From assembly GCA_937925645.1 (NCBI GenBank), contig CALAMB010000460.1:1-16721 (forward strand): a DNA stretch of 16,721 nt. Reading direction: 5' to 3'. The stretch is from an uncultured Acidobacteriota bacterium. Its GTDB lineage: Bacteria; Acidobacteriota; JAAYUB01. The position numbers were made by a program, and so were the translations under genes. The notes beneath the pieces are model-generated. The model was given only the letters and a program-made list of their open reading frames with translations, was not told where the DNA came from and ran no database searches. This document shows, one piece after another, positions 7,124-14,632 of this stretch. Position 1 is the first letter of the stretch. Each line of letters starts with the position of its first letter.

Positions 7124-8386
7124 ATGAAGAGACTCGTCGTGGCAACGATCGCGATGGCCGTGCTGGCGGGCGGGCACCTGCTGGCCGCCGGTTTCGCCAT
7201 CAACGAGCAGGGCGCCCGCTCCATGGCCCAGGCCATGGCGTTCGTCGCCCGGGCCGACGACCCGTCCGCCGTCTTCTACAATCCCGCCGGCATCACCCAG
7301 CTCGAGGGGACCCGGTTCTACTTCGGGGCGACGGCGATCGCCCAGCAGTCGACCTGGAACGACGCATCCGGCGCGCTGGCCATCGATTCGGATGACCGCT
7401 GGGAGATCCCGCCGCACATGTACATGACCTACCAGCTCAATGACGACTGGTACTTCGGCTTCGGCTTTTTCGTGCCGTACGGCCTGAGCAAAAAGTGGGC
7501 CGATGATTTTCCCGGCAAGTACTCCTCACGCAACGTCCGGCTGCAGGCGTTCTACATCAACCCCAACATCGCGTACAAGATCAACGACGTCGTGAGCGTC
7601 GCGGTGGGTCTGGACATCGCGTACAGCACAGCGAAACTGGAACGGGACCTGTACCTGGCCCAGATCATTCCGGGCGTCCCCGACGGCTACTTCAGCGCCG
7701 ACGTCTCGGGCACCGGCTTCGGCGCCAACGCCGCTCTGCTGGCCCGGATCAACGAGCAGGTTTCCTTCGGCTTCAACTACCGGAGCCAAATCAAGGTGGA
7801 CTTTGACGGCGATTTGACCAACACCATTCCCACCACAGGCAATCCCACCTACGACGCGATACTGACCGGCCTCTTCCCGAACCAGGAAGTGGAAACCGCC
7901 ATCACCATGCCCGACGTCATCCAGACGGGTTTCGCGTTCAAGCCGAGTTCCGCCTACTCCACCGAGATCGACTTCCAGTGGACCAACTGGAGCGTGTACG
8001 ACGAGCTGCCGTTCATCTTCTCGCAGCCGACCCAGGCCCTGGTGTCGCGGGAAATCCCGAAGCTCTGGAAAGACGGCTACACCCTCCGCTGGGGGAATGA
8101 GTACCAGTACTCCGAAAGTCTCGACCTGCGCGCCGGCGCCTACTACGACTGGAACCCGGTGCCCGACGAGACCCTGGATCCCATGCTGCCCGACTCCAAC
8201 CGTTTCAGCTTCCAGCTGGGCTTCGGCTGGCACAACGAGAAGATCACCCTCGATGTGGCCTACATGTACATCTATTTCATGAAACGGGACATCCACAACG
8301 AGCCCCTCTACGGGATCATCCCGAGCTCCGGAAGTTACGAGAGCAGCGCGCACCTGTTCGGCCTGTCGCTCGGCTACCGCTTCTAG
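7124..8386 (+). CDS. OmpP1/FadL/TodX-family outer-membrane channel
   Basis: A 420-residue outer-membrane beta-barrel of the family that takes up long-chain fatty acids (FadL) or aromatic hydrocarbons (TodX). It has a signal peptide (about residues 1-22, hydrophobic core VVATIAMAVLAGG, ending LLAAG). The mature N-terminus carries the family hallmark GFAINEQGARSMAQA followed by DDPSAVFYNPAGI, the plug or hatch region. The rest has alternating aromatic strands (for example DDWYFGFGFFVPYGLS and FQLGFGWHNEKITLDVAYMY) and ends in an aromatic residue (SLGYRF), as expected for barrel assembly. AAGGAG six bases before ATG 7124 supports the start. It is a single-gene unit with its own promoter and terminator. 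The hydrophobic substrate cannot be told from sequence; a fatty acid is only the default guess. Confidence 0.93.
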   Translation: MKRLVVATIAMAVLAGGHLLAAGFAINEQGARSMAQAMAFVARADDPSAVFYNPAGITQLEGTRFYFGATAIAQQSTWNDASGALAIDSDDRWEIPPHMYMTYQLNDDWYFGFGFFVPYGLSKKWADDFPGKYSSRNVRLQAFYINPNIAYKINDVVSVAVGLDIAYSTAKLERDLYLAQIIPGVPDGYFSADVSGTGFGANAALLARINEQVSFGFNYRSQIKVDFDGDLTNTIPTTGNPTYDAILTGLFPNQEVETAITMPDVIQTGFAFKPSSAYSTEIDFQWTNWSVYDELPFIFSQPTQALVSREIPKLWKDGYTLRWGNEYQYSESLDLRAGAYYDWNPVPDETLDPMLPDSNRFSFQLGFGWHNEKITLDVAYMYIYFMKRDIHNEPLYGIIPSSGSYESSAHLFGLSLGYRF

Positions 8387-8414
8387 CGTTCGGTCCGCAC
8401 CATCGTTTGACATC

Positions 8415-8442
8415 CGGCCGGCCCCCGCGGGCCGGCCGTTTC
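8415..8442 (+). terminator. Hairpin terminator after the FadL-type gene
   Basis: A perfect 10-bp stem CGGCCGGCCC / GGGCCGGCCG (8415-8424 and 8429-8438) closes a CCGC loop and is followed by a short, broken T tract (TTTCATT). It lies 29 bases after the stop codon and separates the gene from the ssrA promoter. The strong stem partly makes up for the weak T tract. Confidence 0.65.
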
Positions 8443-8479
8443 ATTGCGGCGGAGATTCGGCGCCGCGCCGGCCCCGGCG

Positions 8480-8490
8480 TGTGGTATAAT
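8480..8490 (+). promoter_or_regulatory. Extended -10 promoter of ssrA
   Basis: TGTGGTATAAT, identical over 11 bases to the kinase promoter at 6091-6101. No -35 box is visible in the GC-rich DNA upstream. It ends 25 bases before the mature tmRNA 5' end, so the primary transcript would carry an 18-19 nt leader for removal by RNase P. Confidence 0.65.
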
Positions 8491-8515
8491 CAACCTGCGT
8501 CGATGATCTTTGATT

Positions 8516-8862
8516 GGGGGCGAAAAGGGTTCGACGGGAGCGGTTGAGGCTCCGGAGGCATGCCGGGTTTCCTGACCCGTAAAAATCGGGAAGCTAACAA
8601 TAGCTGCTGAAGCTAACTACGCACTGGCTGCTTAACTAGCAGCCCGGTACCGGTCGCTTCCGCCTGTGGGCGGCCGGATGCCGTCAAACAGCGGGCTGGT
8701 TCCGCCGTGCGACTCCGAGCGGCGGAACGAGAAACAGGGGTTGGCCGACGGCGAGTTTTTCTGTTTGGATCGCCCGAGGCGAGACACGAAAACAGAATAA
8801 GCATGTAGTCTCCGGCTGCTGAAAGCTCTCGGACGGGGGTTCGATTCCCCCCGCCTCCACCA
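8516..8862 (+). ncRNA. ssrA: Transfer-messenger RNA (tmRNA)
   Basis: Rescues stalled ribosomes by acting as tRNA(Ala) and then as a short message for a degradation tag, with SmpB. The 5' end GGGGGCG pairs with CGCCTCC at 8852-8858, giving a seven-pair acceptor stem with the G3-U alanine identity pair, followed by A and an encoded CCA (8860-8862). The tRNA-like half also shows GGTTCGACGGG near the 5' end and GGGGGTTCGATTCCCCC as the T arm. The tag frame reads GCT GCT GAA GCT AAC TAC GCA CTG GCT GCT TAA (8603-8635), peptide AAEANYALAA before the stop, matching the usual YALAA ending. The exact resume codon is my estimate; the upstream frame is open, so a somewhat longer tag is possible. Length of 347 nt is typical for a one-piece tmRNA. 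The sequence between the tag and the 3' half should hold the pseudoknots; I did not fold it. Confidence 0.97.
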
Positions 8863-9209
8863 TTATCCTGCCTTGGTGGAGCCGGTCAGCGAGACCGGTC
8901 GTTCATCGGCTTCGAAACACGGCCCCGGCTTCCCCTCTGCCGGGGATCACGCCGTATTATCAACACGACGCTTCCTGTTTTTTCATTGCTTGACGGTTGC
9001 CGGCTGCGGCCGATGAGTGCCGCTCCGACCGGATCCAGGGGTGAAACTCGGGCAGGTGGCATCCATCTTTATTAGTGGTGAGTGGAGCGATCCGGGCCGA
9101 TCAACGGCCGGTACCGGCATCTTTGAGAAGTGCAGATAGCGGGTTGAAATGACAGGAGGCGGCGAGTACAATGAAAGCGTTTATCCGAATTATTGGCGAG
9201 GTGGTATCC
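8863..9209. other. Intergenic region between ssrA and the exported-protein gene
   Basis: No gene is supported here. Two hairpins follow ssrA: CCGGTC/GACCGG (8882-8898) and CCCCGGC/GCCGGGG (8923-8945, 9-base loop). Neither is followed by a T run, so they may end or protect the ssrA transcript but are not clear terminators. A 12-base perfect palindrome GCCGGTACCGGC lies at 9107-9118. I found no convincing promoter pair for the downstream gene; TTGACG at 8990 has no matching -10. Confidence 0.4.
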
Positions 9210-9734
9210 ATGAAACAAATGGTGCGCGGTTCCGCCATCGTGCTGATGCTCGTCGCGTCGGTCCTCTGTGTCACCGCCCAGAATGACAAGGCGGCGATCG
9301 ATCAGCTCAAGAACGAGCTGGAGCAAAAGAGCATCGTGTACTTTGCCACCGCTGTCCCGGGCGCGGCGGGAACCTACGTCGGCGTCCAGCATATCAAGGG
9401 GATGGCGCTCATCGTCATCCACTGCAAGGCCGCTTCCGACAACGTGTCCTTCATCGATGAAGAACTCGCCAAGAAAGATTACCGCAAGGTGTACAAAGAC
9501 CTGAGCATGATGCGCGGGAACAGCTACTCGCTGATTTTCGACTTCGGTCTGAACAGCATGGAGATCGAATCCGATTCCGGCGATTTCATCCAGGAGAACG
9601 ACAAGGTCCGCTATTTGAACAAAACCTATGCAGACAACGGATTCGCCACACAGGAAGAATACGAGGCCTTCGTCAGCAAATACCGTGAATCGTACATCCG
9701 TTGGCTCCAGGTGATCAGCCGGAAGATCCGGTAA
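9210..9734 (+). CDS. Small exported protein of unknown function
   Basis: I do not recognise this family. From ATG 9210 it is 174 residues with an N-terminal signal peptide (MKQMVRG, then AIVLMLVASVLCV, then a likely cleavage after VTA). The mature part is charged and mixed alpha/beta in look, with an early helix DKAAIDQLKNELEQK, a hydrophobic strand GMALIVIHC holding the only mature Cys, several Tyr/Lys-rich stretches, and a C-terminal ESYIRWLQVISRKIR. No lipobox, repeat or catalytic motif is seen. GAGGTGG stands six bases before ATG 9210; a second in-frame ATG at 9171, with GGAGG about ten bases upstream, would add 13 residues (MKAFIRIIGEVVS) and spoil the compact signal peptide, so I prefer 9210. 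It stands alone between ssrA and recJ. Codon use looks slightly more AT-rich than its neighbours. Confidence 0.75.
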   Translation: MKQMVRGSAIVLMLVASVLCVTAQNDKAAIDQLKNELEQKSIVYFATAVPGAAGTYVGVQHIKGMALIVIHCKAASDNVSFIDEELAKKDYRKVYKDLSMMRGNSYSLIFDFGLNSMEIESDSGDFIQENDKVRYLNKTYADNGFATQEEYEAFVSKYRESYIRWLQVISRKIR

Positions 9735-9812
9735 TCCGTTTTCCCACCAGTGTCCGGAAGTAAAAAACTGCAACCTTTCCAAAAATTTGGATAATTCTTC
9801 AAGATTATGTAT

Positions 9813-9841
9813 TGTTCCGCGCCGATGCGGCGTGGTATAAT
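9813..9841 (+). promoter_or_regulatory. Promoter immediately before recJ
   Basis: TTGTTC (9813-9818), 17-base spacer, then TATAAT (9836-9841) with the TGG extension shared with other units here. The flanking 9735-9815 is clearly AT-rich compared with the rest. The -10 ends only five bases before the recJ TTG, so the transcript would start at or next to the start codon. Confidence 0.55.
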
Positions 9842-9846
9842 CCTCT

Positions 9847-11583
9847 TTGACTCAAAAGCACTCGAACCGAAGCAGCTCAACCTCCGAAAAAAAATGGATT
9901 GTCCAAACAGTCCAGGAAGCGGGTATCGACCAGCTGGTCGAGGAGCTGAAAATTTCCCACCTGCAGGCGCATCTGCTGGTTAACCGGGGTCTCCAGGAAC
10001 CCGAAGCCGCCTACGCCTTTCTGCACTCGACGCTCGGCGACCTGTACGATCCGTACCTGATGAAGGACATGCGGCGGACGGTGGACCGCATCATGCGGGC
10101 CATCCACCAGCGGGAAAACATCCTGATCTACGGAGATTTTGACGTCGACGGCGTCACGTCCATCGTGGTGCTGAAGAAGACGATCCAGTTGATGGGCGGC
10201 GTGTGCGGCTTCTTTATTCCCCGGCGCCTCACCGACGGATACGGACTGAAGAAAGAGGCCATTGAAGAGTTCAAGCATCAGGGCTACTCCCTGGTGATCA
10301 GCGTCGATTGCGGCATCCGGGCCATCGAGGTGGCCGAGTTCACCCGGGAGATCGGGCTGGACCTCATCGTGACGGACCATCACCTGCCCAGCGACGCGCT
10401 GCCGCCGGCCTACTCCATTCTCAACCCCCGCCAGGAAGACTGCCCGTATCCCGACAAGAACCTCGCCGGCGTGGGGGTGGTGTTCAAGCTCTGCCAGGCC
10501 CTGCTCCGCGAGGACGGCCGGGAGTCTCAAGCCCATCAGTTCCTCAATTTCGTAGCCATCGGCACGGTGGCCGACCTGGTGTCGTTGTCCGACGAGAACC
10601 GCATCATCGTCAAGTACGGCCTGCAGGCGCTGGACAATCCCGGCAATATCGGCCTGAAGACGCTCATGGAAATGGCGGGCGTCCGCGGCAAAGACATCAC
10701 CTGCATCGATCTCGCCTTCAAGGTCGCCCCCCGGATCAACGCGGTGGGCCGCATGGGCGGATCCAACGCCGCGGTGGACCTGTTCGATTCGGCCGATCCC
10801 GAGTTCGTCCGACAGATCGTCAGCGACATGAACCGGAAGAACGTCCTGCGCCAGCAGGAGGAGAAAGTCATCCTGGACGAAATCGAGGAGCTGACCCTCG
10901 CCCGCCCGGATATCTTCGACCAGACCGTGCTGGTTCTCGGCGGCGAAAACTGGCATCGCGGCGTCATCGGCATCGTCGCCTCCCGGATCATGGAGCGGTT
11001 CCACCGGCCCACCATCGTCCTGTCGCTGGAAAACGGCGAGGCCCATGGCTCCGGCCGCTCCACCTCGAAATTCAACCTCCTGCAGGCCCTCCAGGATTGC
11101 GACTGCCACCTCATCAAGTTCGGCGGCCACGCCCTGGCCGCGGGACTGACGCTCAACAGCGACGACGTGGAACGGTTCCGCGTGGCGATCAACGCCCACG
11201 CCGCCCGGACGCTCGGACCCGAAGAGCTCATCCCCGAGCTCAACGTGGACACCTACCTGGATTTGAACCAGATCAGCTTCAAGCTGCTTGACGAGATCAA
11301 CGAACTGGCCCCGTTCGGCGAGGGGAATCCCATTCCCGTCTTCGCCTCGACGAATGTCAAGGTTTACTCCGGCCCCTGGCTGCTGAAGGACAAGCACCTG
11401 AAGATCAAGGTGGGCAACGTCCTGCAGAATTTCGACGCGGTCTGGTGGAAGAAGGGGGAACTGTTCGAGCGGCTGATCTACCAGAAGCAGATCTCGGTGG
11501 CCTACAACATCCAGCTCAACGAGTACAACGGGGTGAGCAACCTCCAGCTCAACCTGCGCGACATCAAGTTCGATCCGGTCTGA
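9847..11583 (+). CDS. recJ: Single-stranded-DNA-specific exonuclease RecJ
   Basis: A 5'-3' exonuclease on single-stranded DNA, used in recombination and mismatch repair. It is 578 residues, normal for the family. The DHH phosphoesterase motifs are in order: DFDVDG (97-102), VDCGI (Asp154), the DHH triad (177-179), GVGVVFKL, AIGTVADLVSL, then RINAVGRMGG, and the DHHA1 part with HRGVIGIVASRI, GSGRST and GGHALAAGL (about 426). A C-terminal OB-like region follows. The start is unusual: TTG 9847 is the only ordinary start codon between the in-frame stop at 9838-9840 and the family-typical KKW at codons 15-17, and it follows a -10 box by five bases. The codons before KKW include a run of eight A (9887-9894). 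The 3' end overlaps the convergent trmJ by 20 bp. Confidence 0.95.
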   Translation: MTQKHSNRSSSTSEKKWIVQTVQEAGIDQLVEELKISHLQAHLLVNRGLQEPEAAYAFLHSTLGDLYDPYLMKDMRRTVDRIMRAIHQRENILIYGDFDVDGVTSIVVLKKTIQLMGGVCGFFIPRRLTDGYGLKKEAIEEFKHQGYSLVISVDCGIRAIEVAEFTREIGLDLIVTDHHLPSDALPPAYSILNPRQEDCPYPDKNLAGVGVVFKLCQALLREDGRESQAHQFLNFVAIGTVADLVSLSDENRIIVKYGLQALDNPGNIGLKTLMEMAGVRGKDITCIDLAFKVAPRINAVGRMGGSNAAVDLFDSADPEFVRQIVSDMNRKNVLRQQEEKVILDEIEELTLARPDIFDQTVLVLGGENWHRGVIGIVASRIMERFHRPTIVLSLENGEAHGSGRSTSKFNLLQALQDCDCHLIKFGGHALAAGLTLNSDDVERFRVAINAHAARTLGPEELIPELNVDTYLDLNQISFKLLDEINELAPFGEGNPIPVFASTNVKVYSGPWLLKDKHLKIKVGNVLQNFDAVWWKKGELFERLIYQKQISVAYNIQLNEYNGVSNLQLNLRDIKFDPV

Positions 11584-12346
11584 TTCCGTCCGCGTCCGGG
11601 CCGCCCCGGCGGCGGCCCCGCCAGCCGGCCTGTCCCAGCGCCCACGCGGCTTGCCGCACGATCCCCCGCAGGATTTTCAGCTCCCGGCGGTCCGGTCCGC
11701 TCCGTCCCAGCAGCCGCCGCAGCGTGAACATGATCCGCTCCGGATTGTCGGCGTGCAGGAAGCCCACGTCCAGCAGCAATTCGCGGAGGTGGCGGTAGAA
11801 CGCCTCCATCTCGGCGTCGGTGGCGGGCCGGAAACGGGGGGCGGCCGGCGCCTCGCTGCCGGGGCGGGCGCACAGTTCGTACAGCAGGATAGCGGCTGCC
11901 TGGGCGATGTTCAGCGAGGCGTAACGCGACGCCGTGGGGATGCGCACGATCCACCGGCAGAGCTTCAGCTCCTCGTTGGACAGGCCGTGATCCTCGGGGC
12001 CGAGCACCACGGCCAGCGGGTCCCGAACGGCCGGCGGGCGCACCGCGGCGGCGGCCGCCGCCGGGCTCAGCGGCGTGCCGAAGGCGCTGGAATCGATCCG
12101 GCCGCAGGTGCCGATGAGGCCGCGGAAGGACGGGAGGAGGGGCTCCAGCGCGTCCACAATGCGGGCGCGCCGCAACACGCCGTCGCCGTGGCAGGCCATC
12201 CGGTAGGACTGCGCGTCGACGGGGCACTCGGGCGCCACCAGGTACAGATCATCCAGACCGAAATTGGCCATGACCCGCGCGATGGCGCCGACGTTGGCGC
12301 TCCCCTGGGGCCGGATGCAGATGACGGACAGGCGGAGTGCCGGCAT
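11564..12346 (-). CDS. trmJ: TrmJ-type tRNA 2'-O-methyltransferase (SpoU/TrmH family)
   Basis: Predicted S-adenosylmethionine-dependent enzyme that methylates the ribose 2'-OH at position 32 of tRNA. It has 260 residues, close to the usual size for TrmJ. The SPOUT knot motifs are visible: NVGAIARVMANFGL (about 18-31), VVLGPEDHGLSNEEL (motif 2) and IPTASRYASLNIAQAAAILLYEL (motif 3). The C-terminal extension with helical AFYRHLRELLLDVGF and NPERIMFTLRRLLGR is the TrmJ-type tail. ATG 12346 has GGGGA just upstream and lies 18 bp after the dapF-like gene, so it is the last gene of the coaD operon. Its end overlaps recJ tail-to-tail. Family is sure; target position 32 is inferred from the TrmJ pattern. 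Confidence 0.9.
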   Translation of the reverse strand: MPALRLSVICIRPQGSANVGAIARVMANFGLDDLYLVAPECPVDAQSYRMACHGDGVLRRARIVDALEPLLPSFRGLIGTCGRIDSSAFGTPLSPAAAAAAVRPPAVRDPLAVVLGPEDHGLSNEELKLCRWIVRIPTASRYASLNIAQAAAILLYELCARPGSEAPAAPRFRPATDAEMEAFYRHLRELLLDVGFLHADNPERIMFTLRRLLGRSGPDRRELKILRGIVRQAAWALGQAGWRGRRRGGPDADGIRPDRT

Positions 12347-12364
12347 GATGTCCCCGAACGAAGA

Positions 12365-13243
12365 TCAGTATTTCAGGGCGTGCGATTCGATCAGCCCGTG
12401 GAACACGAACTGGGCCTGCCCGTCCTGGATGACGTGGCCGGTACGGTCCCAGCTCACGCGGGTTTCGCCCCCCTCCATATGCACCAGAACCGGACTGCCG
12501 GTCCAGCCGTTGGCGATGGCTGCGACGGCGGCGGCGGCGCTGCCGGTGCCCGACGACAGGGTGTGGCCGACGCCGCGCTCCCAGATGGCGATTTCGATGG
12601 TGGCGGAATCCACGACCCGGACGAACTCCACGTTGGCCCGCGCCGGAAAGACGGGATGGCGCTCCAACAGCGGGCCGGTCGCGTACAGGGCGTTGAAATC
12701 GAGCCGGTCCACCCGGACCACGCAGTGCGGATTGCCCACGGCCAGCGGCGTGGCTTCATAGGTTGCGTCGCCGACCTCCAGCCGGAGGCGCAGCGGCGGG
12801 GGGCCGGCCGGCCCGGGCAGCGCCAGCGGAATCGCCGCCGGATCGAAGGTGGCGGGGCCGAGATCCGTGCGGAACGTGTACACGTTGCTGTCCCGACTGA
12901 GCACGGTGAGCTGCTTGAGGCCGCCGGGCGTCCGGATCGACAGGCGCTCGCCGCACGCGATCCCCGCATGGCAGAGCGCCGCGGCGAGGCAGCGGATCCC
13001 GTTGCCGGACGACTCGGCCTCCGAGCCGTCGGCGTTGAAGATGCGGGCCGCGAACGGCCCGTCCGCCGCCTCCGGCGTCCAGACGATTACCCCGTCGGCG
13101 CCCACGCCGAATTTCCGCGAGCAGATCTTTTCCGCCAGCTCGGGCAGGGGCAGGCTGAGCCCGCCCAGGTGCTCCTCGCGGAGCAGGAGAAAATCGTTGC
13201 CGAGGCCCTGGCTCTTGAAGAAGGGGATCTCGAGGATGCTCAT
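12365..13243 (-). CDS. dapF: Diaminopimelate epimerase (DapF) family protein with both catalytic Cys replaced by Ser
   Basis: By family, DapF interconverts LL- and meso-diaminopimelate for lysine and peptidoglycan, using two cysteines as acid and base. The 292-residue protein has the full two-lobe layout: FKSQGLGNDF (9-18), KFGVGADGVI, FNADGSEAE (69-77), GNGIRC, NPHCVVRVD, and WERGVGHT (221-228) with SGTG. But the first catalytic site reads SSGNG (Ser79, codon TCC at 13009-13007) where Cys is expected, and the second reads LSSGTG (Ser231, codon TCG at 12553-12551). The glutamate of the usual GET motif is His227. The enzyme may therefore be a lineage variant, a slower epimerase, or a related isomerase with another substrate. 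The start ATG overlaps the upstream mutase stop as ATGA, so the two are probably coupled. Fold assignment is sure, activity is not. Confidence 0.88.
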   Translation of the reverse strand: MSILEIPFFKSQGLGNDFLLLREEHLGGLSLPLPELAEKICSRKFGVGADGVIVWTPEAADGPFAARIFNADGSEAESSGNGIRCLAAALCHAGIACGERLSIRTPGGLKQLTVLSRDSNVYTFRTDLGPATFDPAAIPLALPGPAGPPPLRLRLEVGDATYEATPLAVGNPHCVVRVDRLDFNALYATGPLLERHPVFPARANVEFVRVVDSATIEIAIWERGVGHTLSSGTGSAAAAVAAIANGWTGSPVLVHMEGGETRVSWDRTGHVIQDGQAQFVFHGLIESHALKY

Positions 13244-14613
13244 GACGGCACGATCTCGCGCTGGTATTTCCGGATGACGCCCATGACCTCGTCCTGGATG
13301 GCCTGCAGTCGGTCGGACGTGTCCGCCTCGAAACGCAGCACCAGGATGGGCTGGGTGTTAGAGGCCCGGACCAGACCCCAGCCGCCCGGGAAGCGGACCC
13401 GCACGCCGTCGATGTCGATCACCTCGCGGTCGCGCCGGAAGTGGTCCAGCACCGCCTGCACCAGCGGCGCCTTGTACGGCTCCGGGCACGGATGCCGGAG
13501 CTCGGGGGTGTTCACGGTTCCGGGCAGGTCGGCCAGCAGGCGGCTGAGCGGCCGCCCGGCGGCGTCCAGGAGCTCCAGCAGGCGGCAGGCGGCGTAGATG
13601 GCGTCGTCGAAACCGTAGTAACGGTCGGCGAAAAACATGTGGCCGCTCATCTCGCCGGCCAGCGCCGCGCCCGTTTCCTTCATCTTGGCCTTGATGAGGG
13701 AATGGCCGGTCTTCCACATCAACGGGCGGCCGCCGGCGCGCGCGATCTCGTCGTACAGGACCTGCGACGACTTGACCTCGGAGATCACCGTGGCGCCCGG
13801 CCGGTCGGCCAGGACCTGCCGGGCATAAAGGAGCAGGAGCTGGTCGCCGTGGAGGATCGCGCCCGTCTCGTCCACGACGCCGAGGCGGTCCCCGTCGCCG
13901 TCGAAGGCGATGCCGAGATCCGCCGACTGCTCTCGGACCACGCGGATCATGTCCGCCAGGTTGTCCGCCACGGTGGGGTCGGCCTCGTGGTTGGGAAACC
14001 GCCCGTCCACCGTGCAGTAAAGTTCGACGACGCGGCACTTGAGGCCGCGCAGCAGGTCCGGCGCCACGAGGGCGGCGGTGCCGTTGCCGGCGTCCACCAC
14101 CACCTTGGGTCGGCTGGCGAGCGCGCCGAACTGCCGTCGCAGGGCGGCGGCATAGTCGGGAATCACCGGGCGGCGTTCCACCGGCGCGTCGCCCGTTTCG
14201 TAATCCTCCGCTTCGATGAGCCGGCGGATCTCCTGGATGTCGTCATCGTACAGGGAGTCCGGTCCGCAGTTGATCTTGAAGCCGTTGTACTCGGGCGGGT
14301 TGTGGCTGGCGGTCACGGCGACGCCGCCGCCGGCGCCGAAATGGTGGATGGCGAAATACATGACCGGCGTGGGACAGATGCCCAGGTCCAGCACCCGGAC
14401 GCCGGCCGCCCGCAGGCCGTCGATGAGACGGGCCGCGTACTCGGGCCCGCTCAGGCGGCCGTCGCGACCCACCACGACGTCGGATTTGCCGCGGCGCCGC
14501 AGGAAAGTACCGGTGGCGCGGCCGATGGCGGTCGCCAGCTCCGGCGTCAGCTCCTCGCCGGCGATGCCGCGGATGTCGTACCGCTTGAAGACGTGGGGGA
14601 CGGGAATTTGCAT
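13240..14613 (-). CDS. Phosphomannomutase/phosphoglucomutase (ManB/AlgC type)
   Basis: Alpha-D-phosphohexomutase that moves phosphate between C6 and C1 of mannose or glucose, feeding GDP-mannose, UDP-glucose or surface polysaccharide. It has 457 residues with four domains marked by the phosphoserine loop TASHNP (101-106, Ser103), the magnesium loop DGDGDR (238-243), the sugar-binding loop GEMSGH (320-325) and the phosphate-binding loop RASNTQP (416-422). The GEMSGH form is that of PMM/PGM rather than of phosphoglucosamine mutase, which normally has GEQSGH. ATG 14613 has GGAG seven bases upstream; it follows coaD by 19 bp and overlaps the dapF-like gene by four bases. Which sugar it prefers in vivo cannot be told from sequence. 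Confidence 0.95.
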   Translation of the reverse strand: MQIPVPHVFKRYDIRGIAGEELTPELATAIGRATGTFLRRRGKSDVVVGRDGRLSGPEYAARLIDGLRAAGVRVLDLGICPTPVMYFAIHHFGAGGGVAVTASHNPPEYNGFKINCGPDSLYDDDIQEIRRLIEAEDYETGDAPVERRPVIPDYAAALRRQFGALASRPKVVVDAGNGTAALVAPDLLRGLKCRVVELYCTVDGRFPNHEADPTVADNLADMIRVVREQSADLGIAFDGDGDRLGVVDETGAILHGDQLLLLYARQVLADRPGATVISEVKSSQVLYDEIARAGGRPLMWKTGHSLIKAKMKETGAALAGEMSGHMFFADRYYGFDDAIYAACRLLELLDAAGRPLSRLLADLPGTVNTPELRHPCPEPYKAPLVQAVLDHFRRDREVIDIDGVRVRFPGGWGLVRASNTQPILVLRFEADTSDRLQAIQDEVMGVIRKYQREIVPS

Positions 14614-14632
14614 GGGGCGCTCCGGGGCGGAC

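Noticed and set aside
8882..8945. Hairpins after ssrA as a rho-independent terminator
   Set aside because: The stems are real but neither is followed by a T run, so I list them only as structures in the intergenic region.
9877..11397. A 506-codon minus-strand frame opposite recJ
   Set aside because: recJ has every DHH motif in order; the antisense frame has no domain or ribosome site.
11651..13597. A 648-codon open frame on the plus strand
   Set aside because: It is antisense to trmJ, dapF and the 3' part of the mutase, all well supported; composition again is that of a GC shadow frame.
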